Shown here: piece by piece, positions 15,456 through 24,470 of the stretch | Layout of the letters: each line of letters opens with the position of its first letter | Position numbering within the stretch: the first letter of the stretch is position 1 | NCBI GenBank assembly: GCA_002440825.1 | Contig: DJVH01000120.1 | Coordinates: 1 to 33,049, forward strand | Source: Bacteriovoracaceae bacterium UBA6261 | GTDB lineage: Bacteria > Bdellovibrionota > Bacteriovoracia > Bacteriovoracales > Bacteriovoracaceae | DNA: 33,049 bases | Direction: 5' to 3' | The notes under the pieces: model-generated | The model's database searches: none | What the model was told of the DNA's origin: nothing | The model's input: the letters and a program-made list of their open reading frames with translations, nothing else | Translations under genes and position numbers: made by a program

Positions 15456-15718
15456 ATGAGACTTGAAGAAACGAACTATTTCTTCAATACTCAATCAACA
15501 TTTTACGGGTGCTATTTTTAAAATAGCAGTGTCGAAGTAATAGGGTCATTACTTCTTTTCCTTGAAAAAGGAAGAGGAGACATTTTTGATTCTTCAATCC
15601 AACCAATTTATTTTAATAACTACAAATCTGAACCGATTACACGATCTTTCGTCTTTATTTAGACGAAAGTCTCCTTAAGAAGAGGGAGGGGTCACTGTGT
15701 AACGGCCCCTCTTTTTTT
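15456..15718 (+). ncRNA. Candidate structured RNA: serial perfect hairpins ending in a terminator
   Basis: In the 362-bp gene-free stretch 15442-15803 there are successive stem-loops without mismatches: 15463-15471/15479-15487 (9 bp), 15510-15517/15521-15528 (8 bp), 15534-15541/15548-15555 (8 bp), 15558-15563/15568-15573 (6 bp, GAAA tetraloop), and 15646-15654/15661-15669 (9 bp). TGTC (15530-15533) can pair with GACA (15579-15582), closing the third and fourth hairpins into a three-way junction. A terminator ends the stretch. No credible reading frame crosses it. It may be an independent small RNA or a long structured 3' UTR of the upstream gene. I see no clear promoter and recognise no known RNA family. 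Confidence 0.45.
15682..15718 (+). terminator. Intrinsic terminator at the end of the hairpin-rich region
   Basis: The stem GAGGGG (15686-15691) / CCCCTC (15706-15711), extendable inward by a U-G and a C-G pair, is followed by seven T residues. No T-run follows on the minus strand, which sets the direction as plus. Confidence 0.85.
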
Positions 15719-15803
15719 ATACAAATATAAAAATGAATAAAGAGTGGAAGCCTTTTTTCATGATGCTACAATGAATGTCTCACTTGTATCAGGAGCATTA
15801 TGC

Positions 15804-16025
15804 GTGAAAATTATTTTACTTTGCCTGAGTTTGCTCACAATAAACGAAGCTGCTCTAGCGAAAACAAAAAATCATAAGAAGAAATCCCGTGCGGCCAAAA
15901 CAACCAGACTTTCCAAAGAAGATGCCAAAGAGCTCTGCCTGACCAATGAAGGCGCCTCTATTTCAGATGAAAATCTTGAAAGCTGTATTGAAAAAACAAT
16001 GAAAGCGGGAAAATTCGTGAAATAA
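15804..16025 (+). CDS. Small exported basic protein of unknown function
   Basis: A 73-residue protein starting at GTG 15804, chosen because AGGAG lies 8 nt upstream and the frame then opens with a signal peptide (MKIILLCLSLLTINEAALA, read as Met). The frame extends 20 codons further upstream to an ATG at 15744, but that extension breaks the signal peptide and has no ribosome site. The mature part is a lysine-rich stretch (KTKNHKKKSRAAKTTR) and a C-terminal segment with two Cys (ELCLTNEGAS, LESCIEK) that may form a disulfide. No family recognised. A terminator follows directly. Confidence 0.62.
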   Translation: MKIILLCLSLLTINEAALAKTKNHKKKSRAAKTTRLSKEDAKELCLTNEGASISDENLESCIEKTMKAGKFVK

Positions 16026-16054
16026 AAAAGGCCCCGCATTGCGAGGCCTTTACT
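16024..16054. terminator. Bidirectional terminator between the small exported protein and cusA
   Basis: AAAGGCC and GGCCTTT with inner CGC/GCG form a stem around ATT (about 16027-16051), with an A-run on the left and T-rich sequence on the right. It can serve both the plus-strand gene and the convergent cus operon. Confidence 0.82.
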
Positions 16055-19000
16055 TTAATGTTTCGTTTTCCACTTGTGAGAGAACTGCCGCCACTCAAAA
16101 TAAATCACCGGATAAATCAAAAGCTCCAGCAGGAACGAAGTAAAAATCCCTCCAATCATAGGAGCCGCAATTCGCTTCATGACATCTGCACCTGCTCCTG
16201 AAGACCACATAATAGGAATAAGACCGGCAATAAGCGCACTGACGGTCATGAGCTTCGGTCTTAAACGGTGAACCGCACCTTCGTAAATCGCTTCGATTAA
16301 ATCATTTTCTCCATTCATCTGACCTTTGTTCAAACGCTCTTCATAGGAGAGATCGAGATACAAGAGCATGAAAACTCCGGTTTCTGCATCAAGTCCCATA
16401 AGCGCAATCATCCCTACCCAGGCCGCAATCGACATGTGATAGCCCAGGGCCACCATCAGCCAGATCGCACCGACTAAAGAAAATGGAACTGCCAAGAGAA
16501 CAATGGATGTTTTAATCCACGACTTTGTATTGAAATAAAGCAGGAAGAAAATAATGAAGATTGTGATCGGTATAACAATTTTCAATCTTTCTTTCACGCG
16601 AATCATGTTTTCGTACTGGCCGCTGAAAGTAAGCGAATATTTTGACGGCAATTTAATTTTTTGCGCGACAATTTTTTTCATCTCTTCAACAATGGATCCG
16701 ATATCTGCTTTGTTGGTATCCACGTCGACAAAAACGTAGCCAACAGGAAGACCATTTTCATTGCGGATCATTGCCGGTCCGCTGGCGAATTTCACTTTGG
16801 CCACTTGAGAAAGCGTGACCTTCTGTCCGGCCATATTCATCAGTACAACATTCTTGATTTCTTCACTGTTTTCTCTATAGTCACGCGAAAGTCTGACTGT
16901 GACCGGAAAGTGTTCGCGGCCATTGAGTGTAATATTCACTTCCTGTCCGCCCACCTGGGCCATCATCTGATCCTGAGCTTCCATCATGGTGAGACCAAAA
17001 TTGGAAAGGGCTTCACGGTCAAAATCAACATCGAGGAAGAATCCTCCGGCCACGCGTTCAGCAACAACAGTGCGGACATTTTTTACATTCTTTAATTCTT
17101 TTTCAATATCAATGGAAATTTTCTCAATCGTAGAAATATCCGGGCCGAAGACTTTTACACCGACACTGCTTCGAATCCCGGTCGATAACATGTCGATACG
17201 GTTTTTAATCGGCATTGTCCAGATATTGGGCATTCCGGGGTAAGTGAGTTTTGCATTCAACTCATCCACTAATTCATCTTCTGTGATTTTGCGGTTAAAA
17301 ATTCCAAAGACTTTCTTAGTCCGCCATTGATCTTTTGGTTTTAACTGAATCGTTGTTTCAATCATCGAAATCGGTGCTGTATCCGTCGATGTATTTGCTC
17401 GACCTGCTTTTCCTAAAACAGTGTCGACTTCAGGAAGTTCTTTAATCATCTTCCCTTGCTGAGTCAGAATTCTTTGAGCTTCCTGCAGTGACAGACCGGG
17501 AAGAGCTGTCGGCATATAAAGAAGGCTTCCTTCATGAAGAGTCGGCATAAATTCTGAACCGAGCATATAATAGCCCGGGATAACGGAAAGAACCAGAAGC
17601 GAAGCTACGATCATCGTTTGCTTTCTGAATTTTAAAACGAAGTGAACAACCGGCCCGTAAATTTTAAAAAGTCTCCGGCTGATTGGATGTTTTTCTTCGG
17701 AATAATATTTTCCGATAAATAATGTGTTGGCAATTTTATTGACTGCCTCGGATCTGAAATTGAATCCATCAATGCGCGAGAACATCATTCTCACTGCAGG
17801 ATCAAGCGTGATCGAAAGAAGTGCGGCAATGGCCATCGCAAAGTTTTTAGAATACGCCAATGGTTTGAACATGCGTCCTTCCTGATCGACCAGTGTGAAG
17901 ATCGGAAGAAAGGCCACAGCGATAACGAGAAGAGAAAAGAAAACGGACGGTCCCACTTCCAGTAAAGCTTCAAGCCTTACATGAAGGAAACTTTCTTTCC
18001 TTCCATTTTCATCCCAGTGCTGAATTTTTCTGTAGGCGTTTTCCACTTCGACAATCGCCCCGTCCACCAGAACCCCGATGGAAATGGCAATTCCGGCAAG
18101 AGACATGATGTTGGAGCTTTGACCTGAAAGATACAGAGGAATAAAAGCTAAAAGAACAGAAATGGGAATTGTGATAATCGGAACCAAGGCCGATGGCACG
18201 TGCCACAGAAAAATCAAAATAACGATACTCACGATGATCATTTCTTCAACGAGATTATGTTTTAATGTTTGCAAAGCACGACTGATAAGATCTGAACGGT
18301 CATACACCGTTTTGATTTCCACACCTTCGGGAAGTGATGGCTTCAGCTCTTCCAGTTTCGCTTTTACCTTTTCAATAACTCGTGGAGTGTCTTCCCCCTG
18401 TCTCATGATGATAATGCCTGAAACAGTATCGCCTTCTCCGTTGAAATCCGAAATCCCTCTGCGCGCGGCAGGTCCCGGTGAAACATGGGCCACTTCTTTG
18501 AGTCTGACAACTGAATGCGTTTTCAAATCGCGGTAGATAATAGTGTCACGAAGTTCATCAAGATTTTTGATAAGCCCCGAACTTCGAATCATGTATTCTG
18601 TTCCGGACACTTCAATGAGGCCAGCCCCACTCTCCTGATTGCTTTCACGGATCGCTTTCATAACATCGGTGAAAGTCAGGTGATAATTTTGTAGTTTATA
18701 AGGATCGACGTTTATCTGGAGCTCGGTTGAATTCCCACCAAGCGTCGCGACTTCTGAAACACCAGGAAGCGACTGCAGATGAAACTTTAAATTGAAATCC
18801 TGAAAATTGCGAAGTTCGTTGATTGAATGCGTATGAGTTTTATCAACTAAAGCATATTGATAAATCCACCCCACGCTTGTGGCATCTGGCCCGATTTCCG
18901 TTTTGGCATCTTTAGGCAAAGAAGGAGTTACCCGATTGAGAAATTCCAGAACGCGGCTTCGCGCCCAGTAGAGGTCTGTTCCATCTTCGAAAATAACGTA

Positions 19001-19276
19001 GACATAACTTAAACCGTAATCAGTGAGTCCGCGCACGGCCTTCACTTTTGGCATCCCGAGAAGGCCGCTGACAATCGGATACGTGACCTGATTTTCCACA
19101 ATCTCCGGTGATTTCATCCATTGAGTATAAATGATAACCTGAGTGTCTGAGAGATCCGGGATGGCATCGAGAGGAATATTTTTTAGCGAAAGATAACCAC
19201 TCAGCATCAACATGGCCGTCATGGCAATCACAATAAATTTATTGTGGACTGAATATTCAATTATTTTTTTAATCAT
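16055..19276 (-). CDS. cusA: Copper/silver RND efflux pump CusA
   Basis: A 1073-residue inner-membrane transporter of the heavy-metal RND family, about 12 membrane helices with two large periplasmic loops. The N-terminal IPLDAIPDLSDTQVIIYT, the VENQVTYPI and GPDATSVGWIYQYALVD stretches are CusA-like rather than CzcA-like. The three methionines that bind Cu(I)/Ag(I) in E. coli CusA (M573, M623, M672) are present: M588 in YMPTALPG, M638 in APISMIETT and M696 in NRIDMLSTG. This supports monovalent copper or silver as substrate, expelled with proton antiport. It is slightly longer than E. coli CusA. It is the last gene of the cusC-cusB-cusA operon, 9 nt after cusB, and a terminator follows. Confidence 0.95.
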   Translation of the reverse strand: MIKKIIEYSVHNKFIVIAMTAMLMLSGYLSLKNIPLDAIPDLSDTQVIIYTQWMKSPEIVENQVTYPIVSGLLGMPKVKAVRGLTDYGLSYVYVIFEDGTDLYWARSRVLEFLNRVTPSLPKDAKTEIGPDATSVGWIYQYALVDKTHTHSINELRNFQDFNLKFHLQSLPGVSEVATLGGNSTELQINVDPYKLQNYHLTFTDVMKAIRESNQESGAGLIEVSGTEYMIRSSGLIKNLDELRDTIIYRDLKTHSVVRLKEVAHVSPGPAARRGISDFNGEGDTVSGIIIMRQGEDTPRVIEKVKAKLEELKPSLPEGVEIKTVYDRSDLISRALQTLKHNLVEEMIIVSIVILIFLWHVPSALVPIITIPISVLLAFIPLYLSGQSSNIMSLAGIAISIGVLVDGAIVEVENAYRKIQHWDENGRKESFLHVRLEALLEVGPSVFFSLLVIAVAFLPIFTLVDQEGRMFKPLAYSKNFAMAIAALLSITLDPAVRMMFSRIDGFNFRSEAVNKIANTLFIGKYYSEEKHPISRRLFKIYGPVVHFVLKFRKQTMIVASLLVLSVIPGYYMLGSEFMPTLHEGSLLYMPTALPGLSLQEAQRILTQQGKMIKELPEVDTVLGKAGRANTSTDTAPISMIETTIQLKPKDQWRTKKVFGIFNRKITEDELVDELNAKLTYPGMPNIWTMPIKNRIDMLSTGIRSSVGVKVFGPDISTIEKISIDIEKELKNVKNVRTVVAERVAGGFFLDVDFDREALSNFGLTMMEAQDQMMAQVGGQEVNITLNGREHFPVTVRLSRDYRENSEEIKNVVLMNMAGQKVTLSQVAKVKFASGPAMIRNENGLPVGYVFVDVDTNKADIGSIVEEMKKIVAQKIKLPSKYSLTFSGQYENMIRVKERLKIVIPITIFIIFFLLYFNTKSWIKTSIVLLAVPFSLVGAIWLMVALGYHMSIAAWVGMIALMGLDAETGVFMLLYLDLSYEERLNKGQMNGENDLIEAIYEGAVHRLRPKLMTVSALIAGLIPIMWSSGAGADVMKRIAAPMIGGIFTSFLLELLIYPVIYFEWRQFSHKWKTKH

Positions 19277-19285
19277 GAGAACGCC

Positions 19286-20098
19286 TTACTCGCGGTTAAA
19301 TTTCATGCGTGATTCTGAATCGATAAGAAAGTTCGCGTGCGTTGTCACCACATCGCCTTCTTTCAATCCTTCTAATATTTCCACTTCACCATTAGAAACC
19401 AGTCCGATTTTCACCCCCAGTGGATTGAGTGTTGAATTCTTCTGATCAAGAAGAAAAACATAATCCTTCTCACCAGTATGAAGAACCGCTTCTTCAGGTA
19501 TCTTGATGATCTGGTCTTTTTTCAAATGAATAGTCGCCAGAAGAGATGTTTCTGCTCTCAGAGTTCCGTCGTATGTCAAAACACCATCCACTTTTACTGT
19601 TCGTCCCATCGGTTCAATATAGGTATCGACTCTGGTTAATTTCCCGTGCAGTTCAAGTAAATCAAGAGCAGGAATTTTTACCGTCACAGCGTAGCCTGGC
19701 TTAACGAAGCGTTGATCTTTTTCTGAAACATAAAGTGAGAATTGATTACCGCCGTTCATTTTTCCGAAAGATTTGATGAGATATTCGAAATTGCCTTTTT
19801 TAACGGTGTAAAGTTTTGCTCCACTCAGATTAAAACTATTCTGATCGAGAGCAATTGATTTACGGCTTTCGATTTTGGAAGTATCTTCGATGGCCTTTTC
19901 TTCGCGTTTAACGAGTTCCATATGGCAGATCGGACAGAGTCCCGGCGCACTCGCATGAACTTCAGGGTGCATAACACACGTCCAGTAAAAATTGATCGCT
20001 TTCTGCACTTTTTCGGCAGCGTGAACGGCTTGACTATAAACCATTTGCGCGACACTGATCACCGCAAATAAAATAAAAAGAAACCAGCGCATTTTCAT
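19286..20098 (-). CDS. cusB: CusB-like periplasmic adaptor lacking the lipoyl/hairpin part
   Basis: A 270-residue adaptor of the CusB/HlyD type. ATG 20098 is chosen because AAGAGGG lies 5 nt upstream and a signal-anchor follows; the frame extends to 20134 inside cusC. After the signal comes a heavy-metal-binding domain (YWTCVMHPEV ... GLCPICHMEL). Then a stretch like the membrane-proximal domain (IALDQNSFNLSGAKLYTVKKGNFEYLI) is followed at once by the beta-barrel part (FSLYVSEKDQRFVKPGYAVTV) and the C-terminal membrane-proximal part (IIKIPEEAVLHTGEKDYVF, LKEGDVVTTHANFLIDSE). The lipoyl and alpha-hairpin domains normally between them are missing; E. coli CusB has about 400 residues. It should still bind copper and CusA, but contact with CusC may be made differently. 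Confidence 0.88.
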   Translation of the reverse strand: MKMRWFLFILFAVISVAQMVYSQAVHAAEKVQKAINFYWTCVMHPEVHASAPGLCPICHMELVKREEKAIEDTSKIESRKSIALDQNSFNLSGAKLYTVKKGNFEYLIKSFGKMNGGNQFSLYVSEKDQRFVKPGYAVTVKIPALDLLELHGKLTRVDTYIEPMGRTVKVDGVLTYDGTLRAETSLLATIHLKKDQIIKIPEEAVLHTGEKDYVFLLDQKNSTLNPLGVKIGLVSNGEVEILEGLKEGDVVTTHANFLIDSESRMKFNRE

Positions 20099-20108
20099 AA
20101 AAACCCTC

Positions 20109-21302
20109 TTAAATATAAAGCTCAGTCCATTCAAAATATTTTTTCTGTTCTTCCATTTCTTTTTCCAGAATCTTCATTTTGATCATCGCCAGATCATCCA
20201 CACTCATTTTGTAATTCATAAGAGTGCGCATATCGATATACGAATAGCCGGCATAAAGTCTGAATTTCTTTTCTCTTACAGGAAGACTGGTTTCTTTGAG
20301 AAACTTAAGCGTCTGTCCGATATCTTTCAATTCACTTTTAAGCGTTGCTTTCTTTGCTTCAATCTCTGATGAAAGATTGGAACGCGCATATTTCATCGCT
20401 TCCACTTTATAATGGGCGGTATCCACATCTCTTTTCTGCTGACCAAAAAACACAAATGGCAATGTAATCCCCACCATCAATTCTTTGGAGTCTTCATAAA
20501 GCATTGTGTAGCCTTTATTGAATTTGGCCTTGAGCTCTATTTCCGGAAGAAACTCGGCTTTTTTCATGGAGACTTCAGATTCCATCACGGCAATCTGGGA
20601 GTTGAGATTTTTGAGTTCAAGATTTTCGGCAGGGCCTGAATCGCGGCCAAGGTCCACTTTCCCCAGTTCTGGATCGCTTAAAGGATTGTTCAGATCTTCA
20701 CCCATCATTTGATTGAGCATCTTTTTCATCCGGTCAGCTTCATTCTGATTCTGTTCAAGAAGAATTTTAACTTCTGTCAGATCATTTTGTCCTTCAACAA
20801 TGGTTAAGCGCTCTTCCTGCCCTTGGACTTGTCCGGATTGAAGACGGCTCAGAAACTTTTCAAGAGAAATTTTCTTAGAAGACAGAATTTCTCTTTCTTT
20901 GGTGATTTTATAAAGTTCCAGAAAAAGAGCAAAAGCATCTTTGCGAACTTTTTTAAAAGCAAGCTCGACAACTTCCGCCTGAGCTTTTTCAGAATTTTCT
21001 TTAATCGTTGTATCGGCGGAAATCTTCACCGGATTGGGAAACATTTGCGAAACTTCCAGCGATCGCTGCATTTTCATTTTGCTGTCAAAAAAAGGAGTAT
21101 TGGAATTCATTTCACTGATAGCGATTTGTGGGGCCGCCCAGTAAGTAGAAACGCTGCTTTTTGTGGCCTTTAGCTTTTCTTCCTCTTCCTTCACCATCGG
21201 GTTCTTTTCTCGAATCTTAGCGAACAATTCAGGCGCAGTTAAAGCAAAAGACTTTGTACTGAGGAGAAGACCTGCAATAAAAAGAATTGAAATTCGGGTC
21301 AT
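20109..21302 (-). CDS. cusC: CusC-like outer-membrane efflux protein (TolC family)
   Basis: A 397-residue exported protein with signal peptide MTRISILFIAGLLLSTKSFA. The body is long amphipathic and coiled-coil helices with TolC/OEP character (for example KSSVSTYWAAPQIAISEMNSNTP, LELKNLNSQIAVMESEVSMKKAEFLPEIELKAKF), the usual outer-membrane channel that completes an RND tripartite pump. It lacks a lipobox, unlike E. coli CusC, and is shorter. AAGGA precedes the ATG at 21302, and the TGTCACA-N16-CGTATAC element lies just upstream. It is the first gene of the cus operon; cusB starts 10 nt after its stop. Family call is good; naming follows the operon. Confidence 0.88.
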   Translation of the reverse strand: MTRISILFIAGLLLSTKSFALTAPELFAKIREKNPMVKEEEEKLKATKSSVSTYWAAPQIAISEMNSNTPFFDSKMKMQRSLEVSQMFPNPVKISADTTIKENSEKAQAEVVELAFKKVRKDAFALFLELYKITKEREILSSKKISLEKFLSRLQSGQVQGQEERLTIVEGQNDLTEVKILLEQNQNEADRMKKMLNQMMGEDLNNPLSDPELGKVDLGRDSGPAENLELKNLNSQIAVMESEVSMKKAEFLPEIELKAKFNKGYTMLYEDSKELMVGITLPFVFFGQQKRDVDTAHYKVEAMKYARSNLSSEIEAKKATLKSELKDIGQTLKFLKETSLPVREKKFRLYAGYSYIDMRTLMNYKMSVDDLAMIKMKILEKEMEEQKKYFEWTELYI

Positions 21303-21330
21303 GACATATCCTTATGATCTGTTTCAAAAC

Positions 21331-21362
21331 GTATACGCCCGTGCCAGGCAATTTGTGACATA
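21331..21362 (-). promoter_or_regulatory. ECF-type promoter-like element of the cusCBA operon
   Basis: Read on the minus strand: TGTCACA (21360-21354), 16 nt, CGTATAC (21337-21331), ending 28 nt before the cusC ATG. It is the twin of the element at 12580-12611. It is the only other intergenic copy I find in the window. Confidence 0.72.
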
Positions 21363-21400
21363 GGATAAGTCTAAGGGGTTTTAAGAGGGAGGTCGACCTT

Positions 21401-22360
21401 TTAAGGATGACCAGGTCGTCGTTTTAAGACTTCTTTTAAGTCATTAAGAACGGCCGGGTATTTTACAGCTGGGACCTGGATGTCTGGTGTATTTAAGAGA
21501 AGCAGAAGCTTAAAATCTTCAGCGAGAATTTCTTCCGGATGGATGTAATAGTGAGAGTTTGCTTTCACGACCTCTTTGTAGTTAGTTTCCGAAACTTTAT
21601 ACAGGACGGACGTGCTCTCCTGCAGGGTTGAAAGGTCAAGCAAGCCGAGTTTATAAACAAGCGCCTCATCGACCGGGCCATTGATTTCTTCCTGCTTGAT
21701 CGCCGAATACATGAAAGGAACTACAAGATGATCAGTGCCACGGGCACTGACAGTCACAGCGTGATCGTAGAAAAAGGCATCCGGATTCGTCGTTCTGATC
21801 TTTTCCAGTGAAGCCGGGATACTCACTCTCTTAACAGGAGAAAAACCAATCAGTTTAAAGAGTTCATCGCCAAGTTTGGGATTGTGGCGGCTCAGAATAT
21901 GAAACATTTCATGGTAAAAAGTGGCCAGGTCTGTGGCGATCTCACCGTTTGTTCCCGCCGGAAAAATGATTCCATTTCTTCTCGTGTAATGAGAATGAAA
22001 TGCATCTTCACCGTTGGTTTTGATCAATTGCACTTCGTCCGGAAGGGAAAGATTCAAATCCATATCAGCGACAACTTTATTGAAAGTTCCAATCATCTGA
22101 TTCAGCGAAGCCTTTTCCTGCTCGCTCCACTCCATAGGAGTTGATTTTAAAAATTCAAGATGCTGCCCAAGAGTGAGCGTTTCTTTGGTAGAATGATAAA
22201 GCGACAAATCAAGCGGCGAAAGAATATCAGTATAGCTGTCCCGCTCTGTCAGAAATGTCTGCGCTTGCTGAATATTTAAAAACACAAAACGTGTTTCAGC
22301 TGAAGCAAAATTCAAACAAAAAGAAAAAGAAAAAGCAACAATCAACCATAGCTTATTCAT
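21401..22360 (-). CDS. Exported zinc metallopeptidase, HExxH type
   Basis: A 319-residue protein with signal peptide (MNKLWLIVAFSFSFCLNFASA). FYHEMFHILSRHNP holds the zinc motif HExxH (H150, E151, H154), and HPEEILAEDF (from residue 274) may give the third ligand Glu, as in gluzincin-type peptidases. The enzyme should act in the periplasm or outside. I do not recognise the exact family. GAGGAG lies 9 nt before the ATG, which overlaps the end of the M1-like gene by 8 nt, so the two are translationally linked. Role in protein breakdown (nutrients or prey) is inference. Confidence 0.82.
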   Translation of the reverse strand: MNKLWLIVAFSFSFCLNFASAETRFVFLNIQQAQTFLTERDSYTDILSPLDLSLYHSTKETLTLGQHLEFLKSTPMEWSEQEKASLNQMIGTFNKVVADMDLNLSLPDEVQLIKTNGEDAFHSHYTRRNGIIFPAGTNGEIATDLATFYHEMFHILSRHNPKLGDELFKLIGFSPVKRVSIPASLEKIRTTNPDAFFYDHAVTVSARGTDHLVVPFMYSAIKQEEINGPVDEALVYKLGLLDLSTLQESTSVLYKVSETNYKEVVKANSHYYIHPEEILAEDFKLLLLLNTPDIQVPAVKYPAVLNDLKEVLKRRPGHP

Positions 22361-24470
22361 TGACCAGAGCTCCTCTTGATTTCAATGTCCCGGGGCGTGC
22401 CCCGTCTTTAAGTGCAACAGACATGGAAGACGAATTCAATTTCCACACTCCTTTTTGTTTGTTGGTCAAAGTCTCACCGGTAAAAACCAGGTAGCTGTAT
22501 TTGCCGTAGTGAATGAGTTTGTTGGCAAGGATTTCGTATGAGTTTGACTCATTGGCTGAAACAAACACCATGACGTTTTGAGTTTTCAAATCGCGCGACA
22601 CCAGCGTGAAGCTGTTGTTGGAAACGGGAGAGGTTTGACCGCTCACCTGAATATCATTGGCGCCGACAAGAGTTCCTTTGTCTTTCACAGAATCATTGAA
22701 AGCTGAGACCAGCATGTTTTCTTTTCCCAAAATCCAGACCGAGGATCCTGCTGGCAGTGAAGTCACAGCGCTGTCACTGATAACTTCAAAAGAGCCTTCC
22801 TTCGGCAGGGCCTGAGAAAGTATGTCGATGAATTTCTTTTGCGCCTCTGGTGAGTTTTTCTCAGAGATCACAAAATAAGTTTTGGAAGCACCAAGGGCCA
22901 TGGTTAAAACAGCGGGAACTTCATCCTTAGCGAGTCGTCTCATGAGATCAAATTCAGGATCGACTTGTAAAAAGACCGGACGTTTGGAGAAATCAAGATC
23001 AAAGACGAGCTCTCTGTCTTTCATTTCCACTTCAGATTGAATCGCCTGCGTTTCTCCTTCAAGAGTGATGGCCACAGGAATGTTGGTCGCAAACACATTT
23101 TCTGTCTGAATTTGGTTCAGGCGGACATGAAGATGATATCCGCTCTGAGTGGCCGTAACCGCGGCCTCTGCTATCTTTAACGTCGGAGCGCCCGTGCGTT
23201 TTGTCCATTGAGAAAAATCTTCATCGAGATTTTTTCCTGAAGCCACTTCAAGACTTTTTTGAATTTCACTATAAGAGACTTTTTTGAATTTATTATTCAG
23301 GTAAAAATGCGTGAAACCCTTTTTGAAAGCAGCATCACCGAGCTTCATTCTCATCATATGAAAAAACATCAAAGCTTTGCCGTAACCGACAGCTTCTGTC
23401 GGAGCGTTGTATCGGTTTAAAAATTTTGTCAGCGGGAAATCATTTCTTTCCGTGACAAAATCAGTGAATTTCTGAAGTGTATCGCGACGGTAACTGTCTC
23501 CTGCTCCGTTAAGTTCAGACATAAGGTGATCGGCCATGTAAGCAGTAATCCCCTCGCACCAGTTGCCGCGGGTATAATCTACGTAAACACTGTTTCCCCA
23601 CCAGTCGTGCAAAACTTCATGGGGGTAAGATGTGTTGATGATAAAAGGAAGACGGATAATATTGCTTCCCAAAAGGGTGAAAGAAGGCATCCCGAAACCA
23701 GTATCCCAGAAGTTTTCAACCAGATCGAATTTTTTGTAAGGGTAAGGGCCGACAAGCGCTGAATAGCGGTTCAAATAACTTTCAGTCACACCGAGATATT
23801 TATTGGCCATTTCTTGGTCAGGAGTTCGCAAGTAAGCAGAAAGCGCGACACCATGATTTGTGGCCTTTTCATAAACTGAAAAAGCTGCGCCGATCAGATA
23901 AATATCTTCCTGCGGAGTTGTCTCTGAGAAACTTGTGTCTGATAATTTTTCTCCGGTCGACATAAAACGAAAGTTTTTGTTGTTGGTCACATCCATGTTG
24001 AAAGTGACAAAGTTATCACTGGCCTTTTCAAATTGCGGATACCAGAAAGTTGCCGAAGAAAGAACAACTCCTTCTTCAGAAATAAGTCCCGGAGAATCGC
24101 TGGTTCCTCTTGAGTAGGGATCTGTCGGATCTTTGACTTTATGAAAGATTGTTCCTGCGTATGAAAGAGTGAATTGTTTTTGATCACAAGGAAGCATCAG
24201 TTCATAGTGCTCGACTCCCAGCTCCTGATCGTTATCCTCGTAGGTTTTGGAAATAAGTTTTAATCCGGCCTCTGCAGGTGAAACAACCAACGGATTGAGC
24301 CCTTCATGAAGATTGAATTTAACAGGTGCAGAGCAATCCCGCGATCCCAGTGTCATTTGATCGATCACTGTCAATGTATGAGCTTCAGGGGCGATTTCAA
24401 CTTTCATGTTGTGATTGGTCGCGGCCATTGCGGTTGAAATCAACAGAGAAAAAAGAATCAACGCTTTCAT
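22353..24470 (-). CDS. Exported M1-family-like aminopeptidase
   Basis: A 705-residue protein with signal peptide (MKALILFSLLISTAMAA). The zinc site is HEVLHDWWGN (H284, E285, H288) with E306 in NWCEGITAY as third ligand, the M1 layout, though 17 rather than the usual 18 residues separate H288 and E306. An N-terminal beta domain precedes the catalytic part, and a long C-terminal region (about 430-705) follows. The GxMEN substrate motif of classical M1 enzymes appears altered (the matching region reads GFGMPSFTLLG). It should cleave peptides in the periplasm or outside. Its start codon overlaps the stop of the upstream ChaN-like gene (TAATG), and it overlaps the next peptidase gene by 8 nt. Confidence 0.88.
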   Translation of the reverse strand: MKALILFSLLISTAMAATNHNMKVEIAPEAHTLTVIDQMTLGSRDCSAPVKFNLHEGLNPLVVSPAEAGLKLISKTYEDNDQELGVEHYELMLPCDQKQFTLSYAGTIFHKVKDPTDPYSRGTSDSPGLISEEGVVLSSATFWYPQFEKASDNFVTFNMDVTNNKNFRFMSTGEKLSDTSFSETTPQEDIYLIGAAFSVYEKATNHGVALSAYLRTPDQEMANKYLGVTESYLNRYSALVGPYPYKKFDLVENFWDTGFGMPSFTLLGSNIIRLPFIINTSYPHEVLHDWWGNSVYVDYTRGNWCEGITAYMADHLMSELNGAGDSYRRDTLQKFTDFVTERNDFPLTKFLNRYNAPTEAVGYGKALMFFHMMRMKLGDAAFKKGFTHFYLNNKFKKVSYSEIQKSLEVASGKNLDEDFSQWTKRTGAPTLKIAEAAVTATQSGYHLHVRLNQIQTENVFATNIPVAITLEGETQAIQSEVEMKDRELVFDLDFSKRPVFLQVDPEFDLMRRLAKDEVPAVLTMALGASKTYFVISEKNSPEAQKKFIDILSQALPKEGSFEVISDSAVTSLPAGSSVWILGKENMLVSAFNDSVKDKGTLVGANDIQVSGQTSPVSNNSFTLVSRDLKTQNVMVFVSANESNSYEILANKLIHYGKYSYLVFTGETLTNKQKGVWKLNSSSMSVALKDGARPGTLKSRGALVNE

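Noticed and set aside
15456..15521. Short frame of 21 codons (MRLEETNYFF...) in the hairpin-rich region, possible leader peptide
   Set aside because: No Shine-Dalgarno sequence precedes it and the frame crosses the first hairpin loops without codon pattern; the stretch is better explained by RNA structure.
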